Of a stretch of DNA of 64,000 nucleotides, positions 37,105 through 46,382 are shown piece by piece. Source of the stretch: Prochlorococcus sp. AG-402-L09 (GTDB lineage Bacteria; Cyanobacteriota; Cyanobacteriia; PCC-6307; Cyanobiaceae); contig QCIK01000002.1 of the NCBI GenBank assembly GCA_003216715.1, positions 124,001 to 188,000 of the forward strand, in the 5' to 3' direction. Both the position numbers and the translations under genes were made by a program. Positions within the stretch are counted from its first letter, which is position 1. The number at the start of each line of letters is the position of its first letter. Under the pieces are notes generated by a model that worked only from the letters and a program-made list of their open reading frames with translations, was not told the origin of the DNA and did no database searches.

Positions 37105-37659
37105 ATGAAAAGAATTGAATTTATAAAATCGTTTATTTTATTTTCTAGTATTTTTTTTATTAAACCATCAAGGTTATTTGCAAGTATAAATTCTCTTAGT
37201 ATTGGTAATAAGGCCCCGAGTTTTTTGTTGAAGGGTTATAACAAAAACAATCCTAATCAAAAGCAGTGGTCTTTGGATGATTTTTCTGGTAAATGGTTAA
37301 TTTTATATTTTTTCCCTAAAGATTTCTCAAGTGGTTGTACATTAGAGGCGAAGAATTTTCAGGATAAGCTTTCTATATATAATAAACTTAATGCCTCAAT
37401 AGTTGGAATCAGTGCGGATAGTGAAGAAGAGCACGAATCATTTTGTACATCTGCAAAACTTGGATATACATTACTATCAGATGCAAATTCAGAAATCAGT
37501 AAGTTATATGATTCATGGTTAGATCCCTACTCAAAAAGAAATACATTTCTGATTAACCCAGAAGGTATAATTGTTTATAAATGGATCGGAGTAAGGCCAC
37601 TTGATCATGCTCAAGAAGTTTTAGAAGAGCTAACTAAACAACAAAAATTATATGCATGA
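37105..37659 (+). CDS. Peroxiredoxin, PrxQ/Bcp type, probably exported
   Basis: A 184-residue thiol peroxidase. A hydrophobic N-terminus (about 6-26, ending LFASINS) looks like a signal peptide, suggesting the thylakoid lumen or periplasm. The peroxidatic site is C78 in FSSGCTLEAKNF. The resolving Cys usually found five residues later in PrxQ is missing (Phe instead); C114 in ESFCTSAK is the only other candidate. GISADSEEEHESF and FLINPEGIIV are family blocks. The last 8 bases overlap the DUF2499 gene. Confidence 0.88.
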   Translation: MKRIEFIKSFILFSSIFFIKPSRLFASINSLSIGNKAPSFLLKGYNKNNPNQKQWSLDDFSGKWLILYFFPKDFSSGCTLEAKNFQDKLSIYNKLNASIVGISADSEEEHESFCTSAKLGYTLLSDANSEISKLYDSWLDPYSKRNTFLINPEGIIVYKWIGVRPLDHAQEVLEELTKQQKLYA

Positions 37660-37960
37660 ACTTTCCTTAGGAACATGGTTTATCCATATTGCAACTCTAT
37701 TTGAGTGGGCGACTGCAATAATAATAATTGACTATATTTCATCAATATCCAAGAATAAGGCTTTAGGTTATTTTGCATTAGCAATGCTGCCAAATTTAGC
37801 TAGTGCCATGGCAGCAATCACATGGCATATATTTGACAACAGTATTGAATTAAAAGGATTAGTTGTTCTACAGGCAGCTCTTACAACTCTAGGAAATATA
37901 TGTCTTGCATTTGCTGCTTGGAATTTGTTTAGATCTGAATCATCACAACCAAACCAATGA
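37652..37960 (+). CDS. DUF2499 small membrane protein (Ycf49-like)
   Basis: A 102-residue protein with three hydrophobic helices. LSLGTWFIHIATLFEWATAI and NLASAMAAITWHIFDN are the DUF2499 core, found in cyanobacteria and algal plastids. The function is unknown. It overlaps prxQ by 8 bases and DUF3593 by 4 bases, so the three are almost certainly co-translated. The context before psaK points to a thylakoid-membrane role, by inference. Confidence 0.85.
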   Translation: MHELSLGTWFIHIATLFEWATAIIIIDYISSISKNKALGYFALAMLPNLASAMAAITWHIFDNSIELKGLVVLQAALTTLGNICLAFAAWNLFRSESSQPNQ

Positions 37961-38301
37961 ATATTTCAATGCTTAGTCTTGAATCAATTGCAAGAGTTGA
38001 TCCAAGTCCATTTTTTATACTTTCACTAATTCCCTATCTTGTGTTTCTGAGATACGCTGGAAAAACAAAGTCAATACCAAAAATATCATTATTAGGATTT
38101 AAATTAACTCTGTTATTTGTATTCATGACAATAGTTTTTGCAATAATCTCACTAATTTATTTTGGAGAGGAATTAACAAATGTAGATGTTCTTCACGGAC
38201 TTGCTGAGTCGTTCTTAACGATAAGTGATGCTTTAGTTGTTTACGGTTTTGTTTTAATGATGCAGTCGGTACGAAGTAAAACAGAAGTAAACAACTCTTA
38301 A
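37957..38301 (+). CDS. DUF3593 small membrane protein
   Basis: A 114-residue, three-helix membrane protein with the DUF3593 pattern: SIARVDPSPFFILSLIPYLVFLRYA at the N-terminus and VLHGLAESFLTISDALVVYGF near the end. The family is confined to photosynthetic organisms, and its function is unknown. It overlaps the DUF2499 gene by 4 bases. psaK starts 67 bases downstream on the same strand. Confidence 0.85.
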   Translation: MNISMLSLESIARVDPSPFFILSLIPYLVFLRYAGKTKSIPKISLLGFKLTLLFVFMTIVFAIISLIYFGEELTNVDVLHGLAESFLTISDALVVYGFVLMMQSVRSKTEVNNS

Positions 38302-38368
38302 GAGGTAAGTAACAAATGACTCATTAGTATGCTTTGTGAAGGATAATAAAAAAATCTAATAGGCATAA

Positions 38369-38632
38369 ATGATGTTTACAACATTGTTGGCAGCAGCTGA
38401 TCCAGTGACATTCCAGTGGTCTCCGAAATGTGCAGTTGTAATGATCATTTGTAATTTGCTCGCATATGCCATAGCCAGATCAAATATTGAAAAGCCAAAC
38501 GAAGGTTTTCCAATGCCTAATTCTCAGTTTTATGGTGGTCTAAGTCATGGTGCATTTGTTGGTGCTAATTGCTTAGGTCATGTTTTGGGAATAGGCTCAA
38601 TTTTGGGTCTCGCTGCTAGAGGAGTTTTATAG
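38369..38632 (+). CDS. psaK: Photosystem I subunit PsaK (PSI-K)
   Basis: A two-helix peripheral subunit of photosystem I. The 87 residues include the conserved WSPKCAVVMIICNLLAYAIAR first helix and the second-helix block FYGGLSHGAFVGANCLGHVLGIGSI. Two adjacent ATG codons (38369, 38372) make the start ambiguous by one residue. A strong hairpin terminator follows 18 bases after the stop. Confidence 0.95.
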   Translation: MMFTTLLAAADPVTFQWSPKCAVVMIICNLLAYAIARSNIEKPNEGFPMPNSQFYGGLSHGAFVGANCLGHVLGIGSILGLAARGVL

Positions 38633-38649
38633 CTTTAAGTTTCTAAATT

Positions 38650-38687
38650 AAAAAAAAAGGATTATTGAAATCAATAATCCTTTTTTT
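38650..38687. terminator. Bidirectional intrinsic terminator between psaK and dxs
   Basis: GGATTATTG (38659-38667) and CAATAATCC (38672-38680) form a perfect 9-base stem with an AAAT loop. It is flanked by a run of A on the left and seven T on the right, which extend the stem and give a U-tract in both directions. It serves psaK on the plus strand and dxs on the minus strand. Confidence 0.9.
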
Positions 38688-38699
38688 ATTGGAAGATAA

Positions 38700-40586
38700 T
38701 TAATTAAAATTAAATTTATCTCTAATTTGATCAGCCATCATTTCGGGTGTTAAACCAAGGGATTCCTTGCTTTGTTGCGGAGTTGCATGATCTACTAATT
38801 TATCTGGGATTCCAATTCTTAATGTAGGGACAAAGATATCATTATCATTTAAAGATTCAACAACGGCAGATCCAAAACCTCCCAATAACGTACCTTCTTC
38901 CATTGTTACAACCTTACCAATCTTTTTAGCAAATTTATGAATAGTTTCCTCATCTAATGGTCTTATAAAACGAGCGTTAATGACAGTGCTATTTACACCA
39001 GATCCCTTAAGTATTTCCGCTGTTTTAATTGCTGGGCAAACCATAGATCCATAGCCAATGATTAATAAATTGTCGCCCTCTTCTATTATCTCAGACTTAC
39101 CAATTTCTAAAGATTCCCATCCTTCTTCCATCAATGCTGCTCCTTCTCCAGAGCCTCTGGGTATTCTTAAAGCTGAAGGACCATTGTGATTGATACATGT
39201 AACTAACATTTGCTGGAGTTCAGACTCATCTTTAGGTGCCATAACAGTAAAATTAGGAACGCATCTTAAATAACTGATGTCATATTGACCTTGATGAGTT
39301 GGGCCATCCGCTCCAACTATTCCAGCTCTATCTAATACGAAAGTTACAGGTAAATTCTGTATTCCAATATCATGAATTAACTGATCATAAGCTCGTTGTA
39401 AAAAAGTACTGTAAATAGCTACAACTGGTTTAATGCCTTCGCAAGCCATGCCACCAGCAAGAGTTACAGCATGTTGTTCAGCAATACCTACATCTACATA
39501 CTGATCTGGAATAGCTTTCTGTAAAAGATTTAGAGCAGTACCTTCTGCCATCGCTGCAGTAATTCCAACAATCTTGCTGTCTTGCTCGCAAAGTTTTACT
39601 AAAGTTTGACCAAAAACCTTACTAAAGCTTGGAGGTTTAGGAGTTTTAGAAGGAATAGATTTTCCTGTGGTCAAATCAAAAGAAGACTGAGCATGGTAAC
39701 CAACCTGGTCGGCCTCAGCATATGGATATCCTTTACCTTTTGTAGTGGCGACATGTACCATTACCGGTCCACCAACTTTATGGGCAGCATTAAAGGTCCT
39801 AGTCAATTCAGAAATATCATGGCCATCTACAGGACCCATATAAGTAAAGCCCAATTCCTCAAAAACCGCACCAACACTAGGAACTGCTAAACGTCTAACA
39901 CTGCCAGTAAGAGATTTAAATTCCTCTTGGATAGCGTCTCCCATAAATGGAAGATTTTTTACACTTTCTTGAACACTGTCCGATATGAATTGAACAGGTG
40001 GGCTATGACGCATTCGATTTAAATAAGTTGACAATGCTCCAACAGGCGGAGAAATTGACATGTCATTGTCATTTAAAACAACCAAAAGTGGTGTTTTTGG
40101 TAAGTGTCCAGCATGATTTATAGCCTCTAAAGCCATTCCACCGGTCAATGCACCATCGCCTATAACTGCAACACATTTATAGTCTTCTCCTTTTCGGTCT
40201 CTAGCAATAGCCATACCAAGAGCAGCCGAAATCGATGTGCTTGCATGCCCTGCTCCAAAATGATCAAATTTACTTTCTGATCTTTTTAAATAACCAGCGA
40301 CCCCTTTTTGCTGTCTAAGTGAATCAAATCGCTCATATCTTCCTGTTAGTAACTTATGTGGGTAAGCTTGATGTCCAACATCCCAAATAACTTTATCAAC
40401 ATCTAAATCTAAAGTCTGATAGAGAGCAATTGTTAACTCTACGACACCAAGGCCTGGACCTAAGTGTCCACCACTAGTAGAAACTACTTGAAGATGCCTT
40501 TCTCTAATTTGGCAAGCAACATCTTCCAATTCACTAATGGCTAAGCCATGAAGCTCATTCGGATGACTTAACTGGCTCAGACGCAT
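38700..40586 (-). CDS. dxs: 1-deoxy-D-xylulose-5-phosphate synthase
   Basis: The first enzyme of the MEP isoprenoid pathway, feeding chlorophyll phytol, carotenoids and quinones. The 628 residues are full length. The thiamine diphosphate site is [18 protein letters not shown] with [13 protein letters not shown], and the transketolase centre is YMGPVDGHD and [14 protein letters not shown] 13-base palindrome lies just upstream of the start. ispE, a later enzyme of the same pathway, is also in this window. Confidence 0.97.
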   Translation of the reverse strand: MRLSQLSHPNELHGLAISELEDVACQIRERHLQVVSTSGGHLGPGLGVVELTIALYQTLDLDVDKVIWDVGHQAYPHKLLTGRYERFDSLRQQKGVAGYLKRSESKFDHFGAGHASTSISAALGMAIARDRKGEDYKCVAVIGDGALTGGMALEAINHAGHLPKTPLLVVLNDNDMSISPPVGALSTYLNRMRHSPPVQFISDSVQESVKNLPFMGDAIQEEFKSLTGSVRRLAVPSVGAVFEELGFTYMGPVDGHDISELTRTFNAAHKVGGPVMVHVATTKGKGYPYAEADQVGYHAQSSFDLTTGKSIPSKTPKPPSFSKVFGQTLVKLCEQDSKIVGITAAMAEGTALNLLQKAIPDQYVDVGIAEQHAVTLAGGMACEGIKPVVAIYSTFLQRAYDQLIHDIGIQNLPVTFVLDRAGIVGADGPTHQGQYDISYLRCVPNFTVMAPKDESELQQMLVTCINHNGPSALRIPRGSGEGAALMEEGWESLEIGKSEIIEEGDNLLIIGYGSMVCPAIKTAEILKGSGVNSTVINARFIRPLDEETIHKFAKKIGKVVTMEEGTLLGGFGSAVVESLNDNDIFVPTLRIGIPDKLVDHATPQQSKESLGLTPEMMADQIRDKFNFN

Positions 40587-40594
40587 ACAACTCT

Positions 40595-40607
40595 GAGATT
40601 GAATCTC
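40595..40607 (-). promoter_or_regulatory. Palindrome in the dxs leader
   Basis: GAGATT-G-AATCTC is a perfect 13-base dyad, ending 8 bases before the dxs start codon. It overlaps the purine-rich GGAGAG likely used for ribosome binding. It could be an operator or a small translation-blocking hairpin; the loop would be only one to three bases unless the inner pairs open. Confidence 0.35.
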
Positions 40608-40705
40608 TCCAATCTACGAGGTCTACCCTACATTTTGATAAAACTTGCACAAGAACAAATGGAATGTAGAAAATACACAAACCAAAAATCGGTAAAAAAC
40701 TAGAT

Positions 40706-42250
40706 ATGGAGCACTATCTACAGAAAATACTAAGAGCGCGTGTTTATGACGTTGCTGAAGAAACCTCACTAGAAAGGGCAAAAAGTTTAAGCAAAAAGTT
40801 CAAAAATGACATCTGGTTAAAGAGAGAAGACCTTCAACCAGTCTTTTCCTTCAAATTAAGAGGTGCCTTTAACCGCATGTCACAGCTAACAAAGGAAGAG
40901 CTAAAAAAAGGAGTAATTGCATCAAGTGCTGGGAACCATGCACAGGGAGTTGCTTTAAGTGCATCATTTCTCAAATGTAGAGCAGTGATTGTGATGCCTC
41001 TGACGACTCCAATCATGAAAGTAAGGGCAGTTGAATCACACAATGCAGAAGTTATTCTTTTCGGTGAAACTTATGATGAGTGCTACGAAAAAGCACTAGA
41101 AATATCTAAAAAAGAAAATCTAACTTTCATACATCCATTTGATGATCCTGAAGTCATAGCTGGACAGGGAACAATAGGTCTAGAAATACTTAGACAGAGT
41201 CATACCCCGCCTGATGCTATTTATGTTGCAGTAGGAGGCGGTGGACTAATAGCTGGAGTAAGTGCCTATGTAAAAGCAATATCGCCAGATACAAAGATTA
41301 TTGGTGTTGAGCCTGAAGATGCCTGCGCAATGACACTTTCAATAAAAGCTAACAAACCAGTTGAGCTTGAAAGTGTTGGTCTTTTTGCAGACGGAGTTGC
41401 GGTAAGGAAAGTAGGAGAAAAGACGTTCGCGATTTGTAAAAACAATGTTGATGAAATGATTACAGTAAATACTGACGAGATCTGCGCAGCTATAAAAGAT
41501 GTTTTCGAAGATACTCGATCAATTCTTGAACCCGCAGGGGCATTATCTATTGCTGGTTTAAAAAAACATGTTGTTAATAAACAGTTAAAAAATAACAACC
41601 TAGTTGCAATTGCTTGTGGTGCAAATATGAATTTTGAACGACTAAGATTTGTAGCAGAAAGGGCCGAATTAGGAGAAGAAAAGGAAGCAATGATTGCAGT
41701 CGGAATACCTGAAAAAGCTGGGAGTTTAAAACTTTTATGTGAAACACTTGGATCACGAAGTTTAACGGAATTTAGTTATAGAATGTCAGAGGGTGTGACA
41801 GCTCAAATATTCATGGGTGTAGAAGTATCGAATATTAAAGATAAGGAATTATTGGTCGATGAAATCAAAAGGAAGGGATTTCATTGTCAAGATTTAAGTA
41901 ATGATGAATTATCAAAAGTTCATCTGAGGCATATGGTTGGTGGCAGGCTACCAACATCAATAAATAAAATATCTAAAGGAGAATACAAAGAATTATTGTA
42001 CAGATTTGAATTTCCAGAAAGGCCAGGAGCCTTAATGAGATTTGTTAACTCAATGAGACCCGAGTGGACAATAAGCATTTTCCATTATCGAAACCACGGT
42101 GCTGATACAGGAAGAATAGTAATAGGTGTGCTGGTAAGCGATTCAGATATTCCAGCTTGGAATGAATTTGTTCAAAAAATAGGTTACAAAAGCTGGGAAG
42201 AGACCAATAATCCAGCATATAAATTATTTTTAGGTGCAGATTTTAAATAG
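40706..42250 (+). CDS. ilvA: Threonine ammonia-lyase, biosynthetic
   Basis: Deaminates threonine to 2-oxobutanoate, the first step to isoleucine. The 514 residues are the long, feedback-regulated form: a PLP domain with K50 in VFSFKLRGAFN and the glycine loop VGGGGLIAGV, followed by two ACT-like regulatory domains (about 325-400 and 420-510), with FPERPGALMRFVNSM in the second. It is divergent from dxs across 119 bases. scpB follows after 46 bases. Confidence 0.96.
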   Translation: MEHYLQKILRARVYDVAEETSLERAKSLSKKFKNDIWLKREDLQPVFSFKLRGAFNRMSQLTKEELKKGVIASSAGNHAQGVALSASFLKCRAVIVMPLTTPIMKVRAVESHNAEVILFGETYDECYEKALEISKKENLTFIHPFDDPEVIAGQGTIGLEILRQSHTPPDAIYVAVGGGGLIAGVSAYVKAISPDTKIIGVEPEDACAMTLSIKANKPVELESVGLFADGVAVRKVGEKTFAICKNNVDEMITVNTDEICAAIKDVFEDTRSILEPAGALSIAGLKKHVVNKQLKNNNLVAIACGANMNFERLRFVAERAELGEEKEAMIAVGIPEKAGSLKLLCETLGSRSLTEFSYRMSEGVTAQIFMGVEVSNIKDKELLVDEIKRKGFHCQDLSNDELSKVHLRHMVGGRLPTSINKISKGEYKELLYRFEFPERPGALMRFVNSMRPEWTISIFHYRNHGADTGRIVIGVLVSDSDIPAWNEFVQKIGYKSWEETNNPAYKLFLGADFK

Positions 42251-42296
42251 ACGCGGTAATTTTGGATATCAAAAAGAATAATTATTTTTCAAAGTT

Positions 42297-42803
42297 ATGA
42301 GTGAGAGCATACAAATTTCATTACCAGCGAAAATAGAGGCAATCCTTTATCTCAAAGGAAGGCCAACTTCATCTAAAGAGATGGCTGAATTACTTGATAA
42401 AGATATTGTTGAAATAGAAACAGCACTCTGGGAACTTAAGGCTGGATATGCTCAGCGCGACACATCTCTAGAAATAAATCAAAGCAAAAATTTTTACAGT
42501 TTGGAATTAAGACAGGGACTAGGTGAGTTGGTTCAAGATCTACTTCCAGCAGATTTATCGATTGCGACACTAAGAACTTTGGCGACTGTTGCACTAAAGA
42601 AAAAAATACTCCAATCAGAATTGGTTGATCTCAGAGGATCTGGAGCATACGATCACATTAAAGAACTAGTAGATAAAAACTTTGTGGAAAGAAGACGACA
42701 AAAGGATGGACGGTCATTCTGGTTAACTCTCTCAGAAAAATTTCATCAAACATTTTCTGTATTGCCAGAACCAGATCAAGCAGAAGACAAAAAGGCAGCG
42801 TAA
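42297..42803 (+). CDS. scpB: Segregation and condensation protein B
   Basis: A 168-residue tandem winged-helix protein, partner of SMC-ScpA in chromosome organisation. LPAKIEAILYLKGRPTSSKEMAELL is the first winged helix and ADLSIATLRTLATVALKKKILQSELVDLRGSGAYDHIKELVDKNFVERR the second. ScpA is not in this window. The gene is followed by yggT after 24 bases. Confidence 0.9.
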   Translation: MSESIQISLPAKIEAILYLKGRPTSSKEMAELLDKDIVEIETALWELKAGYAQRDTSLEINQSKNFYSLELRQGLGELVQDLLPADLSIATLRTLATVALKKKILQSELVDLRGSGAYDHIKELVDKNFVERRRQKDGRSFWLTLSEKFHQTFSVLPEPDQAEDKKAA

Positions 42804-42827
42804 TATAATACAAAAAATCAAAGGCCA

Positions 42828-43130
42828 ATGGGTTACGAAATCATTCCAACAATTCTCCTTGTACTTTTAAAAACACTTGGAATTTATTCAACAATATTGA
42901 TTATTAGAGTTTTGCTGACCTGGTTCCCAAATCTTGATATGAGTAATCCCATACTTGTAAATTTGTGCGCTATTACTGATCCTTACTTAAATTTTTTCAG
43001 AGGGATAATACCTCCATTAGGTGGCTTAGATTTATCACCTATTTTAGCTTTTGTAGTTATTAGAGTTGTTCAAGGAATACTTGGAAATGCAGCCGCACTA
43101 GCTATGGGAGGATTTCAAATGTATGGATAA
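42828..43130 (+). CDS. YggT family membrane protein
   Basis: A 100-residue protein with two hydrophobic segments and the YggT/Ycf19 pattern: LIIRVLLTWFPNLDM, NPILVNLCAITDPYLNFFRGIIPPLGGLDLSPILAFVVI. The family is linked to membrane organisation and, in cyanobacteria and plastids, to nucleoid distribution. The exact role is uncertain. Co-direction with scpB, a chromosome-segregation gene, fits that link. It ends 8 bases before the convergent MazG-like gene. Confidence 0.88.
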   Translation: MGYEIIPTILLVLLKTLGIYSTILIIRVLLTWFPNLDMSNPILVNLCAITDPYLNFFRGIIPPLGGLDLSPILAFVVIRVVQGILGNAAALAMGGFQMYG

Positions 43131-43138
43131 TACTAAGA

Positions 43139-43468
43139 TCAACGATTATCTCCACTTCCTTGAATTTTCCCTCTAGATTTTCTGCTATTGAGCTTTTGCA
43201 AGTTTGCATGAGCGACATCTTCCAATTCATAACCTAGTTCGCTTGAAAGTTGTGATATGTACCAAAGGACATCACCTAGTTCAAATTTAATTTCATCCTT
43301 ACTATCTTTATCAAATACACCCTTCTTATCTCTTAAAATTTTCTTTACTTTGTCAGCTACCTCCCCTGCTTCTCCCACAAGACCTAATGTTGGATAAATA
43401 GCATTTCTTCCAACTTCAGGATAAAGAGCTGTCTTACGAGATTCTCTTTGATAATCATTTAATTCCAT
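43139..43468 (-). CDS. MazG-like nucleotide pyrophosphohydrolase
   Basis: A 109-residue single-domain MazG-type enzyme that hydrolyses NTPs, or ppGpp in some reports. GLVGEAGEVADKVKKI carries the first metal-binding Glu pair, and DEIKFELGDVLWYISQLSSELG the second set with the ExxD pattern. I start at the ATG at 43468; an upstream frame adds 14 cysteine-rich residues that look untranslated. Cyanophages also carry mazG genes, but this copy is embedded among core genes with no phage neighbours. Confidence 0.85.
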   Translation of the reverse strand: MELNDYQRESRKTALYPEVGRNAIYPTLGLVGEAGEVADKVKKILRDKKGVFDKDSKDEIKFELGDVLWYISQLSSELGYELEDVAHANLQKLNSRKSRGKIQGSGDNR

Positions 43469-43546
43469 GTTTGTTTTCTTAAAAAAGCAAAGTAGACAAA
43501 TTAAACACAATCAGATGTTAGTTTTTTGTTATCACAAGTCACATAA

Positions 43547-45004
43547 ATGACAATACTCGACCTGGCTAGAAGGACCAAAATCGTAGCCACAATAGGGCCC
43601 GCAACTGATAGTGCGAGTCAAATAACAAAGTTAGTAAAAGCTGGTGCAACTACCTTCCGTCTAAATTTTAGTCACGGAGACCATGATGAACATGCTCAAA
43701 GAATAAAAACAATCAGACAAGTTTCAGATGAACTAGGCATTCACATAGGAATACTTCAAGATCTTCAGGGACCTAAAATAAGATTAGGGAGATTTAAAAG
43801 CGGTCCTGTAAATGTTAAAAATGGTGAAAAATTTATTCTTACATCAAAAAATATTGAATGTAACAAGGATCAGGCAAATGTCACTTATGACAAACTAGCT
43901 GAAGAAGTAAATGTTGGAAACCGGATTCTGTTGGATGACGGAAGAGTAGAAATGAAAGTTGAAGAAGTTGATTTAAATGAGCAAAAATTAATTTGCTCGA
44001 TAACAGTAGGGGGAGTACTTTCTAATAATAAAGGTGTTAATTTTCCAGATGTACAACTATCAATAAGGGCATTAACACATAAAGATAAAGAAGATCTTGA
44101 ATTTGGTTTAAAACAAGGTGTTGATTGGGTTGCTCTTAGTTTTGTGAGAAATCCATCTGATCTTATAGAAATAAAAGATTTAATTAGAAATCATGGGTTT
44201 GATACTCCTGTAGTTGCAAAAATTGAAAAGTTCGAAGCAATTGATCAAATCGACTCCGTTTTAAAGCTATGTGATGGAGTAATGGTTGCTAGAGGAGATC
44301 TTGGTGTAGAGATGCCTGCAGAAGAAGTCCCATTACTACAAAAACAACTTATCAAAAAGGCCAATAGCCTTGGCATACCAATTATTACAGCAACACAAAT
44401 GCTTGATTCGATGGCATCAAGTCCAAGGCCTACAAGAGCGGAAGTAAGTGACGTAGCAAATGCAATACTTGATGGGACAGATGCTGTAATGCTTTCAAAC
44501 GAAACAGCTGTAGGTGATTATCCAATTGAAGCTGTAGCAACTATGGCAACTATTGCAAAAAGAATAGAAAGAGATTATCCACAAAAAGCATTGGAAAGCC
44601 ATCTTCCAAGCACTATTCCAAATGCAATAAGTGCAGCCGTAAGTAGTATTGCTAGACAAATAAATGCTGCTGCAATAATTCCTCTAACAAAGAGTGGAGC
44701 TACAGCAAGAAATGTAAGTAAATTTAGACCTGCAACTCCAGTTTTAGCAGTAACAAACGAAAAGAGTGTTGCGAGTACGCTTCAACTTGTCTGGGGAGTC
44801 ACACCACTTCTTATTGAAAATCAAACAAGCACATCAAAAACATTCGATGATGCTATGAATATGGCGAAAAAAATGAATATCCTAAAAAAAGGAGATTTAG
44901 TAGTAGAGACGGCTGGAACATTATCAGGAGTAAGTGGATCAACAGACTTAGTTAAGGTTGGTATTGTTAGTTCAGAAGAAGAGACTGTAAATACTTTTAT
45001 TTAA
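43547..45004 (+). CDS. pyk: Pyruvate kinase
   Basis: Makes pyruvate and ATP from phosphoenolpyruvate. The 485 residues show FRLNFSHGDHDEH, ILQDLQGPKIRLG, the catalytic-lysine block VVAKIEKFEAI and MVARGDLGVEMPAEEVPLLQK. The C-terminal regulatory domain is present, but not the extra C-terminal PEP-utiliser-like domain some cyanobacterial isozymes have. It is followed after 6 bases by the permease gene, so the two are probably co-transcribed. Confidence 0.97.
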   Translation: MTILDLARRTKIVATIGPATDSASQITKLVKAGATTFRLNFSHGDHDEHAQRIKTIRQVSDELGIHIGILQDLQGPKIRLGRFKSGPVNVKNGEKFILTSKNIECNKDQANVTYDKLAEEVNVGNRILLDDGRVEMKVEEVDLNEQKLICSITVGGVLSNNKGVNFPDVQLSIRALTHKDKEDLEFGLKQGVDWVALSFVRNPSDLIEIKDLIRNHGFDTPVVAKIEKFEAIDQIDSVLKLCDGVMVARGDLGVEMPAEEVPLLQKQLIKKANSLGIPIITATQMLDSMASSPRPTRAEVSDVANAILDGTDAVMLSNETAVGDYPIEAVATMATIAKRIERDYPQKALESHLPSTIPNAISAAVSSIARQINAAAIIPLTKSGATARNVSKFRPATPVLAVTNEKSVASTLQLVWGVTPLLIENQTSTSKTFDDAMNMAKKMNILKKGDLVVETAGTLSGVSGSTDLVKVGIVSSEEETVNTFI

Positions 45005-45010
45005 AAAGAT

Positions 45011-46240
45011 ATGAAAAGGAAGCTTCCGCTGGCAGAAACCGCAGGAATGGCAATAAAAAATCTTAAATCTAATAAGTTTAGAAGCCTATTAACAATGCTT
45101 GGAATAGTAATAGGTAATGCTTCTGTAATAACACTTGTAGGTGTAGGGAGAGGTGCACAAAACCTTGCAGAAAATCAATTAAGCAACCTAGGAGCAAATG
45201 TTTTATTTGTTGTACCTGGAAATAATGACACAAGAAGAAGAGGAGTAGCTTTTCCTAAAAACCTTGTGCTTAAAGATGCCAAAGCAATAGAACAACAAGT
45301 TCCAACTGTTAAAAGAGTAGCTCCACAAATCTCATCAAACGAAGTTATTCAAACAGGTTCCAAAAGTACTAGTAGTTCTATTTCAGGAGTAACAAGTGAC
45401 TTTTTAGTTGTAAGAAGTTTTGAAATTGCAAAAGGACGTTTTATTAATGATCAAGATACTAAAGGTGCAAAAAATATTGTAGTTATAGGACCAGATCTTG
45501 AAGAGAAGCTCTTTAATGAAAGAGAAGGTTTAGGAGAAAGAATAAGAATAAAAGATCAGTCTTTTGAAATTGTGGGAATCATGAAGCCTAAAGGTGCTGT
45601 ATTTGGAAATAATCAAGATGAGAACGCATATATTCCTCTATCAACTATGGTCAACAGAATTACTGGTAAAGATCCAACATATGGAATAAGCCTAAGTTTC
45701 ATAAGTGTTGAAGCAATAAATGAAAAATCAACAAAAGCTGCGAAGTTTCAAATAACAAATTTATTGAGACAAAGGCATAAAATAATCAGAGACGATGACT
45801 TCGCTGTTCGATCTCAAAAAGATGCTTTGCAAATAGTATCAACTATCACGGGAGGTTTAACATTAATGCTCGCTGCAATAGGTGGAATATCATTGCTAGT
45901 TGGAGGAATAGGTATTATGAATATTATGCTAGTATCGGTTAGTGAAAGAACAGAGGAAATAGGTCTTAGGAAGGCTTTAGGGGCAAGAAGACTAGATATT
46001 TCAACCCAATTCCTAATTGAATCATTAATTCTTTCTAGTATGGGTGGAATAGCTGGCACCGGATTAGGACTTGCGACAGTCAAGGTTGTAGCTTTACTAA
46101 CACCTTTACCAGCCACAATTGGTTTCGCTACTGTATTAACAACAGTTATGATTTCTGGCACAATAGGTTTAACTTTTGGTGTATTACCTGCAAAAAGAGC
46201 TGCGAAACTTGATCCAATTACTGCTCTAAGAAGTTTGTAA
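45011..46240 (+). CDS. MacB/FtsX-type ABC transporter permease
   Basis: A 409-residue permease with one N-terminal helix (about 24-46, LLTMLGIVIGNASVITLVG), a large periplasmic MacB-PCD domain (about 50-265) and three C-terminal helices of the FtsX family (GGISLLVGGIGIMNIMLVSVSERTEEIGLRKALGAR). This architecture belongs to the MacB/LolCE/DevC type VII group. No ATPase or membrane-fusion partner is adjacent, so the cargo is unknown. Confidence 0.88.
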   Translation: MKRKLPLAETAGMAIKNLKSNKFRSLLTMLGIVIGNASVITLVGVGRGAQNLAENQLSNLGANVLFVVPGNNDTRRRGVAFPKNLVLKDAKAIEQQVPTVKRVAPQISSNEVIQTGSKSTSSSISGVTSDFLVVRSFEIAKGRFINDQDTKGAKNIVVIGPDLEEKLFNEREGLGERIRIKDQSFEIVGIMKPKGAVFGNNQDENAYIPLSTMVNRITGKDPTYGISLSFISVEAINEKSTKAAKFQITNLLRQRHKIIRDDDFAVRSQKDALQIVSTITGGLTLMLAAIGGISLLVGGIGIMNIMLVSVSERTEEIGLRKALGARRLDISTQFLIESLILSSMGGIAGTGLGLATVKVVALLTPLPATIGFATVLTTVMISGTIGLTFGVLPAKRAAKLDPITALRSL

Positions 46241-46382
46241 AAATGATTCTTTAATTAGATTTATTTATTATCAATATCATCATTAAAAAAATATTTATTA
46301 GAGTATTTCTAAGAAACAGATGAAATCATCCAACAGAAAGGGGCTTTACCCTATTAGAATCTGCACAAAGATTTAAAGATTT

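Noticed and set aside
43139-43510. mazG as a sign of phage-derived DNA
   Set aside because: Neighbours are core genes (yggT, pyk), with no integrase, tRNA junction or phage genes near. A chromosomal house-cleaning enzyme is simpler.
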